From Muribaculaceae bacterium (GTDB taxonomy: Bacteria; Bacteroidota; Bacteroidia; Bacteroidales; Muribaculaceae): a stretch of 32,400 nucleotides of DNA. The number at the start of each line of letters is the position of its first letter. Positions within the stretch are counted from its first letter, which is position 1. The stretch lies in the NCBI GenBank assembly GCA_029058745.1, contig JAIDXM010000037.1, positions 1 to 32,400 of the forward strand, written 5' to 3'. The translations under genes and the position numbers were made by a program. This document shows, one piece after another, positions 26,642 to 32,400 of this stretch. A model generated the notes under the pieces. The model worked only from the letters and a program-made list of their open reading frames with translations. It was not told the origin of the DNA and did no database searches.

Positions 26642-27165
26642 TATAGATTAATGTTCAGGTGAATCGAAGGAATCGCAATCCAGGGAGATTGTGGCATCCA
26701 GTTTACAGAAACAAGACGTGGCTTGTCGAATGAATTGATATAGGGATAAAACCTTCTGGTATAAAACCGGTTTCCTTTTCTGTATCTTACTATGTATGTG
26801 TCATAGTCGATTTGCCAAACAGCAATGTCGCGACATCCTCTTGTGGCATGCCTCACCATATGAGGCAGACGTGGAGGTGGAGGGGGCGGTGCATTGTGGT
26901 GGATTCTTCGAGGCCTGCGGTGCTCCCACTTGTTATGCTTATGATGATCATATCTGTGGTTGTATTCCCTTTTGTCTATCTTTTTGCCGTGATGCTTGAA
27001 ATCCTTCTTTTCATGGCCATGTTTTTCCCATTTATTCCCATGATGGTCTCGTTGCTCATAGCGCTCTCTGTGGCCATGTCTGTCATGGTCGCGACTATAA
27101 GCTGTTCCACATCCGAGCGTCAGGAACAGGGAGAGAATAAGGGAAGGTATAATCAAACGTGTCAT
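26641..27165 (-). CDS. Histidine-rich, basic exported protein of unknown function
   Basis: The 174-residue protein starts with a signal peptide (hydrophobic about 4-18); cleavage after AYS near 24 is likely, while Cys19 in TLGC is a poor lipobox. Residues 26-91 contain about 16 histidines mixed with Lys, Arg, Asp and Glu (e.g. DHDRHGHRE, DHHKHNKWEH). A run of six prolines follows, then a compact C-terminal part (about 100-174) with aromatic and basic residues (RYRKGNRFYTRRFYPY). I do not recognise a family. Metal binding is plausible; it could equally be a basic surface protein. It lies 56 bases after the DoxX-like gene on the same strand. Confidence 0.7.
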   Translation of the reverse strand: MTRLIIPSLILSLFLTLGCGTAYSRDHDRHGHRERYEQRDHHGNKWEKHGHEKKDFKHHGKKIDKREYNHRYDHHKHNKWEHRRPRRIHHNAPPPPPPRLPHMVRHATRGCRDIAVWQIDYDTYIVRYRKGNRFYTRRFYPYINSFDKPRLVSVNWMPQSPWIAIPSIHLNINL

Positions 27166-27221
27166 AATAATAAAACTAAAGTAAGACTTTATTATAAGAC
27201 ATTCAATTATGCAAAAGTTTA

Positions 27222-28511
27222 TTACTCGTTCTCTTTTTTTGCAGATTTTTTCCCGATATAGTATGTCTTTATTACAGGAGTGAAGGAAAGAAAAATGAGT
27301 ACGGCCATGACTGCCAGATAGATATAGATGCTATTCCTTAATATCCTCAGGTTATCAGTGCCGAATGACATTGCATCGGAAGAAGTGTCTGGAGACAGAA
27401 AGTCATCTATGTTTATGGCGGTCAGTGAACTTTTCCATTTTATTATCCCGTTGACCAAATAAACGACTCCCGGATTACCTCTGACAACTTCCTTTAGCTG
27501 TGTGTCATCAGCTGTGTAAATAGGATAGCTTGCCATAGAGAGGTCTTCCCATTCTTCAATATCATGTGTAGTGCCTGCGACAACGGCCGCCATTGTCACA
27601 TTATTTTTGACAGACCATTCATATAACGAGTTGAGTTTCCATGTTGTCGCCGGTGAGACTTCCTTTAGATTCGGCATCATAATCAGTAACTCTTTACCAT
27701 CTGTTACGATTGCTTGTGCGGTTATGTCTTCATTTCCCGTCTTGTCCCAAATTCGGATGTTATTGGGGGCTTTAAGTGTGGGATTGCTATGAGTGCTTGC
27801 CATTTCTTTTCGTTCGATGAATTTCCATCCATTATTTTCGTCAGGCAGCGAATCGTCTGCATTAAAGGATTTCTTATAACCGTTTTTCTCATAAATGAAT
27901 ACAAATTCCCGGATGTCATAGACATCTTCATCTATGTCAGAGAGCTTCTGTCCAATCTTATATTGTCTGAAGTCAATTAGCGGTTGACCGATGTATCCGA
28001 ACAGTTCGATGGTAAGAATGAAAAGACCAGTGACGACAAATGCTATCCATTGCAGGGCAGGAGTGACGAGCCAGTGGCATCGTTTGTTGTAAAAGTAAAG
28101 CCACACTATTGCCGCACATAGTATGATGTTTTTCCAAAAAGAAGTCCAATTGGAAATCTTGATTGCATCTCCGAAGCAACCACAGTCATCAATGGGATTG
28201 TCGATTGCGAGCCATAATGTGATTGGCAGCATGAATGCCATAATCAGAGCCGCGATAATGATTATGGATTTTCTGAAGCATCCGAACAGTATGAACACAC
28301 CGACTAAGAACTCAATGGCGCACAGAGAAAATACGCCTAACAGTATAAGATTAGGCCATATTTCCAACGACAGTGCCGACAGATATGCTTCGGCCTTGTA
28401 TATGCTGCCAAAAGGGTCGATGGCTTTTACGAACCCGGAAAAAACGAACACGCAACCTACAAGCAGGCGCGCGGTCCAGGTGGCGGCACAGATTATTCTA
28501 TTATTCGCCAT
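27222..28511 (-). CDS. DoxX/MauE-like membrane protein with a thioredoxin-like domain
   Basis: The 429-residue protein has about five N-terminal membrane segments (about 10-30, 53-75, 80-103, 127-144, 152-172) resembling DoxX/MauE, with the motif DDCGCFGD (cysteines 110 and 112) typical of MauE-like members thought to handle disulfide redox. A soluble domain (about 175-385) ends in a thioredoxin-like half (GNPGVVYLVNGIIKWK) but has no CxxC. A last membrane segment (about 392-412) and a basic tail follow. From memory, the arrangement matches a Bacteroidetes family named after B. thetaiotaomicron BT_3928, usually beside DUF1599. It overlaps the upstream DUF1599 gene by 11 bases, so the two are co-translated. 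Confidence 0.8.
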   Translation of the reverse strand: MANNRIICAATWTARLLVGCVFVFSGFVKAIDPFGSIYKAEAYLSALSLEIWPNLILLGVFSLCAIEFLVGVFILFGCFRKSIIIIAALIMAFMLPITLWLAIDNPIDDCGCFGDAIKISNWTSFWKNIILCAAIVWLYFYNKRCHWLVTPALQWIAFVVTGLFILTIELFGYIGQPLIDFRQYKIGQKLSDIDEDVYDIREFVFIYEKNGYKKSFNADDSLPDENNGWKFIERKEMASTHSNPTLKAPNNIRIWDKTGNEDITAQAIVTDGKELLIMMPNLKEVSPATTWKLNSLYEWSVKNNVTMAAVVAGTTHDIEEWEDLSMASYPIYTADDTQLKEVVRGNPGVVYLVNGIIKWKSSLTAINIDDFLSPDTSSDAMSFGTDNLRILRNSIYIYLAVMAVLIFLSFTPVIKTYYIGKKSAKKENE

Positions 28512-29055
28512 AGGATAGCTTTATCAAAGCAAAAATGGAGTAGTTTATCATATCCATATAATTGGCATCGACACCTTCACTTATGATGGTTTTTCCCCCG
28601 TTGCTCTCTATTTCCTTTGTGCGCAAGAGTTTTTGAAGTATTATGTCTGTAAAGCTTGATACCCTCATATGACGCCATGCTTCGTCGTAGTCATGATTTT
28701 TATTCAGCATAAGCGAGGTGGCCTCCTTGATAGCCTCGTCATACAGTTTCTCCGCCTCTTTTTTGCAGATTGATTCTCCAGTGCCAAGACGAAGTTGAAT
28801 GAGTGCTATCGCACAGTAGTTGACTATGCCGATAAATTCGGATTCAATGCCCTCATCAACGGCCTTCTCTCCCTTTTCTTCTATTGAGCGTATTCTCCTC
28901 GCTTTTATATAGATTTGGTCTGTCAGGCTTGAAGGGCGCATCACTCGCCATGACGTGCCATAATCGGAGAGCTTCTTTACAAAAATATCGCGGCACAAAT
29001 CAGTGATTTCCGCAAATTCTTTCACAGTACCTTTTTGCTTATTTGTATCGTCCAT
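28501..29055 (-). CDS. DUF1599 protein with internal duplication
   Basis: The 184-residue protein consists of two related halves: about 20-92 (KLSDYGTSWRVMR ... NYCAIALIQL) and about 108-181 (KNHDYDEAWRHMR ... NYSIFALIKL). Both share D-Y-x3-W-R-x-M-R-x-S-S and the ending N-Y-x-I/A-A-L-I-x-L. This matches DUF1599 (Nmad1), suggested from genome context to take part in nucleotide or base modification, but with no proven activity known to me. It is the first gene of the minus-strand group, divergent from aguA, and overlaps the DoxX-like gene by 11 bases. Confidence 0.85.
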   Translation of the reverse strand: MDDTNKQKGTVKEFAEITDLCRDIFVKKLSDYGTSWRVMRPSSLTDQIYIKARRIRSIEEKGEKAVDEGIESEFIGIVNYCAIALIQLRLGTGESICKKEAEKLYDEAIKEATSLMLNKNHDYDEAWRHMRVSSFTDIILQKLLRTKEIESNGGKTIISEGVDANYMDMINYSIFALIKLSYGE

Positions 29056-29077
29056 TATTTAGATATTAAAATTCATG

Positions 29078-29104
29078 CAAAATTAATCATTTCGTGCAAA
29101 ATTA
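29078..29104 (-). promoter_or_regulatory. Candidate promoter of the DUF1599 gene
   Basis: Two minus-strand copies of TAATTTTG (29085-29078 and 29104-29097) match the -7 consensus; a clear -33 box at the right spacing is lacking for either. The nearer copy would start RNA about 15-20 bases before the ATG. Confidence 0.45.
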
Positions 29105-29120
29105 TTTTCAATTTCGATGG

Positions 29121-29148
29121 TTTATCACACATATAATTCTTAAATTTG
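29121..29148 (+). promoter_or_regulatory. Promoter of aguA-aguB
   Basis: The -7 box TAAATTTG is at 29141-29148, with a weak -33 element (TTT) at 29121-29123. The predicted start near 29155 gives a leader of about 115 bases to the ATG at 29270. Confidence 0.55.
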
Positions 29149-29269
29149 CATTTAGGGGATGGTTCGCCAATAGATATATCGCTTTTGTATGTCGAATTTG
29201 GAGACCTGTCCCTTAGATGGGCATGCAATATAACCCATGCTTGAGTATGAAATTATAAATGTGTGTAAA

Positions 29270-30334
29270 ATGTCGAACTGTTGCAATGATGCAATAATGC
29301 TATTGCCGGAATGGATTCCGTCAGAGTCAATACTGATGGCACTTCCGAATAAGAATACGGATTGGAACTATATCCTTGATGAAGCGAGGGGGCAGTATCG
29401 GAGAATCATCAAATCGTTGACTGATGAGAATGTGACGGTAGTGCTTCTGTGTGACGACGCTGAGGATGCGGCCAACCTTCTTGACAACTGTAATCAGGAT
29501 AAGATAAGGTATGTTGAGATTGACTATAACGATACCTGGGTAAGGGATTACGGGCCTATAACTGTTATTAAGAATAACGTCTTGACGGCACTTGATTTCG
29601 GGTTTAACGGTTGGGGTCTTAAATTTGCCTCCGACAAGGACAACCTTGTAAATCTGCATATGATGCGTCGGGGGATTATCCCTTCCGGGGCTTATGAGAA
29701 TGCAAGGGAATTTGTGCTTGAAGGAGGGTCTATTGAGACAGATGGAAATGGCACGCTATTGACAACATCGCGATGTCTTTGCTCTGAGAACAGAAATGGA
29801 GGATTGTCTAAGGAGAATGCCGAGGACAGGCTCCGTCACTATCTGGGGGTGAGCAATGTGCTGTTTCTTGATTATGGAGCATTAGACGGAGATGACACAG
29901 ATTCACATATAGATACGCTTGCGAGAATGGCACCTGGCAACACGATAATTATGACTGTGTGTGACGACCGCGATGATTTGCATCACATAGAACTTGAAAA
30001 GATGCGTACCCAGATAGAAACGTTCAGAAATACTGAAGGGGAGCCGTTTAATCTTGTTGAAGTGCCTCTCCCGGATGCCATCTTTGATGAGGAAGGAAAT
30101 CGGCTTCCGGCAACTTATGCAAACTATCTTGTGACGGAAAAAGTGGTTTTCGTTCCTACGTATGGACGGGAAGAAAAAGATTATCGTGCGATAGATGCTG
30201 TCAAGAAAGTTTTTCCATCGCATAAGGTAGTGGGAATAGACTGTAATACATTGATTAAACAGCATGGGTCGTTGCATTGTGCCACAATGCAGATTCCAGC
30301 TAAACTATTAAACAAGAATTTATATGACAAATGA
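29270..30334 (+). CDS. aguA: Agmatine deiminase
   Basis: Converts agmatine to N-carbamoylputrescine and ammonia. The protein shows the guanidine-deiminase residues (numbered from an in-frame ATG at 29237): Asp104 in WVRDYGP, Glu162 in LEGGSIETDG, His224 in DSHIDTLAR and the nucleophile Cys348 in GSLHCATMQ. The start is uncertain: ATGs at 29237, 29270 and 29297 are all in frame, the family usually begins just before LPEWIPSES, and 29270 gives 354 residues, a normal size. Its stop overlaps the next gene's start by 11 bases, coupling it to aguB. It is transcribed divergently from the DUF1599 gene. Confidence 0.93.
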   Translation: MSNCCNDAIMLLPEWIPSESILMALPNKNTDWNYILDEARGQYRRIIKSLTDENVTVVLLCDDAEDAANLLDNCNQDKIRYVEIDYNDTWVRDYGPITVIKNNVLTALDFGFNGWGLKFASDKDNLVNLHMMRRGIIPSGAYENAREFVLEGGSIETDGNGTLLTTSRCLCSENRNGGLSKENAEDRLRHYLGVSNVLFLDYGALDGDDTDSHIDTLARMAPGNTIIMTVCDDRDDLHHIELEKMRTQIETFRNTEGEPFNLVEVPLPDAIFDEEGNRLPATYANYLVTEKVVFVPTYGREEKDYRAIDAVKKVFPSHKVVGIDCNTLIKQHGSLHCATMQIPAKLLNKNLYDK

Positions 30335-31280
30335 ATATGGGCAGGCGCAAGGAGCCTGCAACGAATCCGGGATTCGGAGCAATTCGATGTGTGATATTGT
30401 AAGAGTTGGAGTTGTGCAACATTCCTTCTCTTCTGATGTGGCATACAATCGCCAGCGAAATCTGTCGGCGATAGAGAATCTTGCAGAGGAGGGGGCGCAT
30501 TTGATTGTGCTTTCAGAGCTTCATGACTCTTTGTATTTCTGTCAATGTGAAGATGTGGATAATTTCCGATATGCTGTAAGACTTGAAGAATTTGAGGAGG
30601 TATATTCCAATGCGGCTCGCGAGAATAATGTTGTTTTGGTGACAAGTGTATTTGAGCGGAGAGCCGCAGGCCTTTATCATAATACGGCGGTTGTTTTTGA
30701 AAAGGATGGAAGTGTCGCCGGTAAATACAGGAAGATGCATATTCCGGATGATCCAGGCTTTTATGAGAAATTCTATTTCACTCCAGGAGATTTGGGATTT
30801 GAGCCTATACATACATCTGTCGGGACTCTTGGTGTGCTTGTGTGCTGGGACCAGTGGTATCCTGAGGCGGCTCGTTTGATGGCTATGAGAGGGGCGGAGG
30901 TCTTGATATATCCAACCGCCATAGGATGGAATCCTGATGACTCAAGTGAAGAGAAAAGCCGTCAAAGAGATTCCTGGGTGACTATCCAACGAGCACATGC
31001 TGTTGCTAACGGCCTTCCGGTAGTGAGTGTCAACAGGTGTGGCTTTGAGGAGGACCCTTCCGGTCAGACGTCAGGGATAGATTTCTGGGGTACAAGTTTT
31101 GTGGCTGGCCCTCAAGGAGAAATCCTTGCTATGGCTTCAGACAATAGTCCTGAGGAATTCATTATAGATATCGATAAGGGGAGGACTGAAAATGTGCGGA
31201 ATTGGTGGCCATTTTTACGGGATCGTAGAATCGATTATTATCAAGGATTGACAAGCAGGTTCCTTGATAATTTAAAGTGA
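30324..31280 (+). CDS. aguB: N-carbamoylputrescine amidase
   Basis: Hydrolyses N-carbamoylputrescine to putrescine, ammonia and CO2, completing the pathway begun by AguA. It is a nitrilase-superfamily enzyme with the catalytic triad Glu65 (LSELHDS), Lys137 (KYRKMHIPDDP) and Cys174 (LVCWDQWYPEAAR); CWDQWYPE is typical of AguB. Start 30324 gives 318 residues and overlaps aguA by 11 bases; an in-frame ATG at 30387 would give 297, nearer the usual length and just before the conserved VRVGVVQ, so the first 21 residues may not be translated. The two-way hairpin at 31327 follows. Confidence 0.94.
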   Translation: MTNEYGQAQGACNESGIRSNSMCDIVRVGVVQHSFSSDVAYNRQRNLSAIENLAEEGAHLIVLSELHDSLYFCQCEDVDNFRYAVRLEEFEEVYSNAARENNVVLVTSVFERRAAGLYHNTAVVFEKDGSVAGKYRKMHIPDDPGFYEKFYFTPGDLGFEPIHTSVGTLGVLVCWDQWYPEAARLMAMRGAEVLIYPTAIGWNPDDSSEEKSRQRDSWVTIQRAHAVANGLPVVSVNRCGFEEDPSGQTSGIDFWGTSFVAGPQGEILAMASDNSPEEFIIDIDKGRTENVRNWWPFLRDRRIDYYQGLTSRFLDNLK

Positions 31281-31326
31281 TAATTTATCGCAGAAGACAT
31301 TCGCATGTTGTACTGATTTATCAAAA

Positions 31327-31359
31327 CGGCACTGTGGAAAACTGATTACCACAGTGCCG
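31327..31359. terminator. Two-way terminator between aguB and the DUF4491 gene
   Basis: CGGCACTGTGG (31327-31337) pairs perfectly with CCACAGTGCCG (31349-31359). On the minus strand it is followed by TTTTG, on the plus strand by the poorer CCTTTAT. Confidence 0.85.
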
Positions 31360-31430
31360 CCTTTATAGAGGACTGTTCGTTCCTTTCGTTGTACGGCGTG
31401 AGGTATAAACCGGATGATTTCCGATAACTA

Positions 31431-31763
31431 TTAACGTTGGTTCTCGGATTTCTTTTTTGCGCGGGACGGATTTGCAGGAAACCATCCTTTTCTCACCCTC
31501 TCAACTTGTTCTGAAACTTCTTTGATGCTCCAGAAGCAACTGAATGCAGTGACTCCGAAAAGAGAGGATATAATAATGCCTTCTGTTATAAGCGAGGCGG
31601 CAAGAAATATGATACCGGCAAGGAGGAACCACCATTTTACCTTCTCACCAAAATAGTATTCCCCCTTGATTACGAGTGGGTGAAACACACCTATAATAAG
31701 GAATGTGGACAACCCGATGAAAAGTCCTTCGAGCCGATATTGAGACAATAGTTCTGTTATCAT
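31431..31763 (-). CDS. DUF4491 small membrane protein
   Basis: The 110-residue protein has three membrane segments (about 12-33, 44-63 and 65-82) and a basic, Lys/Arg-rich tail. LEGLFIGLSTFLIIGVFHP near the start and RVRKGWFPANP near the end match DUF4491, a small membrane family common in Bacteroidetes with no known role. It is convergent with aguB and ends about 70 bases before the shared hairpin terminator. No clear promoter was found in the 136 bases upstream, which contain AT-rich DNA up to the tRNA terminator. Confidence 0.85.
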   Translation of the reverse strand: MITELLSQYRLEGLFIGLSTFLIIGVFHPLVIKGEYYFGEKVKWWFLLAGIIFLAASLITEGIIISSLFGVTAFSCFWSIKEVSEQVERVRKGWFPANPSRAKKKSENQR

Positions 31764-31899
31764 ATTATTAGGATATTATAAAACACCTCTTTCTCTTGAT
31801 TGTCAGAATTCTCCATGCTGGTTTTAATACACTATTTGGTATCCGATCAAGCACGATCTCTGACTTGAAGTGGCTAATTAATTATTAGATATATAAAAT

Positions 31900-31936
31900 A
31901 AAACCAGTCATCTCTATTACAGAGAAAACTGGTTTT
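31900..31936 (-). terminator. Terminator of tRNA-Ala
   Basis: AAAACCAGT (31900-31908) pairs with ACTGGTTTT (31928-31936), and inside it TCTCT (31911-31915) with AGAGA (31921-31925). On the minus strand the stem is followed by a T-rich ATTTTATAT tail. It lies 8 bases beyond the tRNA 3' end. Confidence 0.85.
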
Positions 31937-31943
31937 GATAGGG

Positions 31944-32020
31944 TGGTGGAGCATACGAGACTCGAACTCGTCACCTCTTGACTGCCAGTCAAACGCTCTA
32001 GCCAGATGAGCTAATGCCCC
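31944..32020 (-). tRNA. tRNA-Ala, anticodon GGC
   Basis: Read on the minus strand, it folds into a full cloverleaf: acceptor GGGGCAT/ATGCTCC (one G-T pair), D arm GCTC/GAGC, anticodon stem TTTGA/TCAAG with loop CTGGCAG (anticodon GGC, reading GCC/GCU), T arm ACGAG-TTCGAGT-CTCGT, discriminator A and encoded CCA. Length is 77 with CCA. A consensus promoter lies just upstream and a strong hairpin just downstream, so it is a single-gene transcription unit. Confidence 0.93.
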
Positions 32021-32030
32021 TTTTGCATTG

Positions 32031-32062
32031 CAAAGTTAATAACAAAGTATGAATAATCCAAA
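32031..32062 (-). promoter_or_regulatory. Promoter of tRNA-Ala
   Basis: On the minus strand, -33 TTTG (32062-32059) and -7 TAACTTTG (32038-32031) match exactly at 24 bases start to start. Transcription would begin near 32024, only a few bases before the mature tRNA. Confidence 0.85.
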
Positions 32063-32129
32063 TAATTTGGATGAAAAAGTATTTATATTTTTTTAGGGAC
32101 TAATTTTTGAAATAAAATTCAAAAAAAAT

Positions 32130-32160
32130 TTTGTGGTTACAAAAGAAAGCAGTAATTTTG
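32130..32160 (+). promoter_or_regulatory. Promoter of the tRNA-Gln genes
   Basis: TTTG (32130-32133) and TAATTTTG (32153-32160) match both boxes at 23 bases start to start. The predicted start is near 32167, about 57 bases before the first tRNA. It is divergent from the tRNA-Ala promoter. Confidence 0.8.
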
Positions 32161-32223
32161 CAGTGTCAAAAACGAAATAGCTTATTTATTCAGAATAGAG
32201 TTTCTGAGGGAGCGGTTTCAAAT

Positions 32224-32294
32224 TGCCTTGTGGTGTAATGGTAGCACACCGGATTCTGGTTCCGTTTGTGAGAGTTCGAGTCTTTCCAAGGCAA
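32224..32294 (+). tRNA. tRNA-Gln, anticodon CTG (first copy)
   Basis: Cloverleaf: acceptor TGCCTTG/CAAGGCA (with the weak T-A first pair usual for tRNA-Gln), a 3-bp D stem GTG/CAC, anticodon arm CCGGA-TTCTGGT-TCCGT with anticodon CTG reading CAG, and T arm GAGAG-TTCGAGT-CTTTC. The outermost anticodon-stem pair is C-T, a mismatch. Discriminator A is followed by CA, so CCA is not fully encoded. Confidence 0.9.
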
Positions 32295-32327
32295 CAATAA
32301 TTGATATTCAGAGTTTAATCTGAAAAT

Positions 32328-32398
32328 TGCCTTGTGGTGTAATGGTAGCACACCGGATTCTGGTTCCGTTTGTGAGAGTTCGAGTCTTTCCAAGGCAA
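32328..32398 (+). tRNA. tRNA-Gln, anticodon CTG (second copy)
   Basis: Identical over all 71 bases to the copy 104 bases upstream, with the same anticodon, the same C-T anticodon-stem mismatch and no encoded CCA. The 33-base spacer contains a TTCAGA/TCTGAA hairpin (32307-32324). The window ends two bases after this gene, so further copies or the terminator lie outside. Confidence 0.9.
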
Positions 32399-32400
32399 CA

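Noticed and set aside
32190..32393. A 67-codon minus-strand open frame with an internal repeat
   Set aside because: It is the antisense of the two identical tRNA-Gln genes; the protein repeat only reflects the tRNA duplication.
32224..32400. CRISPR-like direct repeats
   Set aside because: The repeat is a 71-base tRNA gene present twice with a 33-base spacer, not a short repeat array, and there are no cas genes.

Overview
The window looks like chromosomal DNA of a gut-type Bacteroidales. I infer this from Bacteroidetes-type promoters (a -7 box TAnnTTTG about 20 bases after a TTTG-like -33 box), weak Shine-Dalgarno signals, a MutA/MutB methylmalonyl-CoA mutase pair, Bacteroidetes-restricted families (DUF4491, DUF1599 next to a DoxX/MauE-like protein, a DcaP-like porin) and moderate G+C. 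A urease operon fits best with the S24-7/Muribaculaceae group, but that is inference and no rRNA is present to confirm it. I see no phage, insertion sequence, integrase, CRISPR array or toxin-antitoxin pair.

Layout. (1) 1-5980: a complete urease operon, ureA-ureB-ureC-ureE-ureF-ureG-ureD, closed by a strong two-way terminator. (2) 6018-8783, minus strand: an SLC45/GPH-like sugar transporter with a large extra periplasmic segment, behind endonuclease IV (nfo). (3) 8901-13267, plus strand: a SpoU/TrmH rRNA methyltransferase and radA, a DcaP-like porin, and ftsE. (4) 13268-17690: a terminator, a long unexplained leader, then mutA-mutB. (5) 17738-20767: a Yip1-like membrane protein, smpB and a U32-family (RlhA-like) protein. 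(6) 20988-23201: a secreted GH36 alpha-galactosidase, convergent with a minus-strand uvrA-lipoprotein pair; a perfect 64-bp palindrome lies between them. (7) 26641-29055, minus strand: a His-rich exported protein, a DoxX/MauE-like membrane protein and a DUF1599 protein. (8) 29270-31280: aguA-aguB, the two-step conversion of agmatine to putrescine. (9) 31431-32400: a DUF4491 membrane protein, tRNA-Ala(GGC) with clear promoter and terminator, and two identical tRNA-Gln(CTG) genes; the array may continue past the window edge.

How it fits together. Urease and the agmatine deiminase/N-carbamoylputrescine amidase pair both release ammonia and CO2 from small nitrogen compounds, so the organism seems equipped to salvage host or microbial nitrogen. 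MutAB belongs to the succinate/propionate fermentation typical of Bacteroidales. The GH36 enzyme and the sugar transporter point to use of oligosaccharides. The rest is housekeeping: DNA repair (nfo, radA, uvrA), ribosome rescue and RNA modification.

I do not see a convincing undescribed multi-gene system. The items most worth a second look are the roughly 160-residue insert in the transporter, the structured leader before mutA, the long tails on UreB, the 64-bp palindrome, and the His-rich exported protein.
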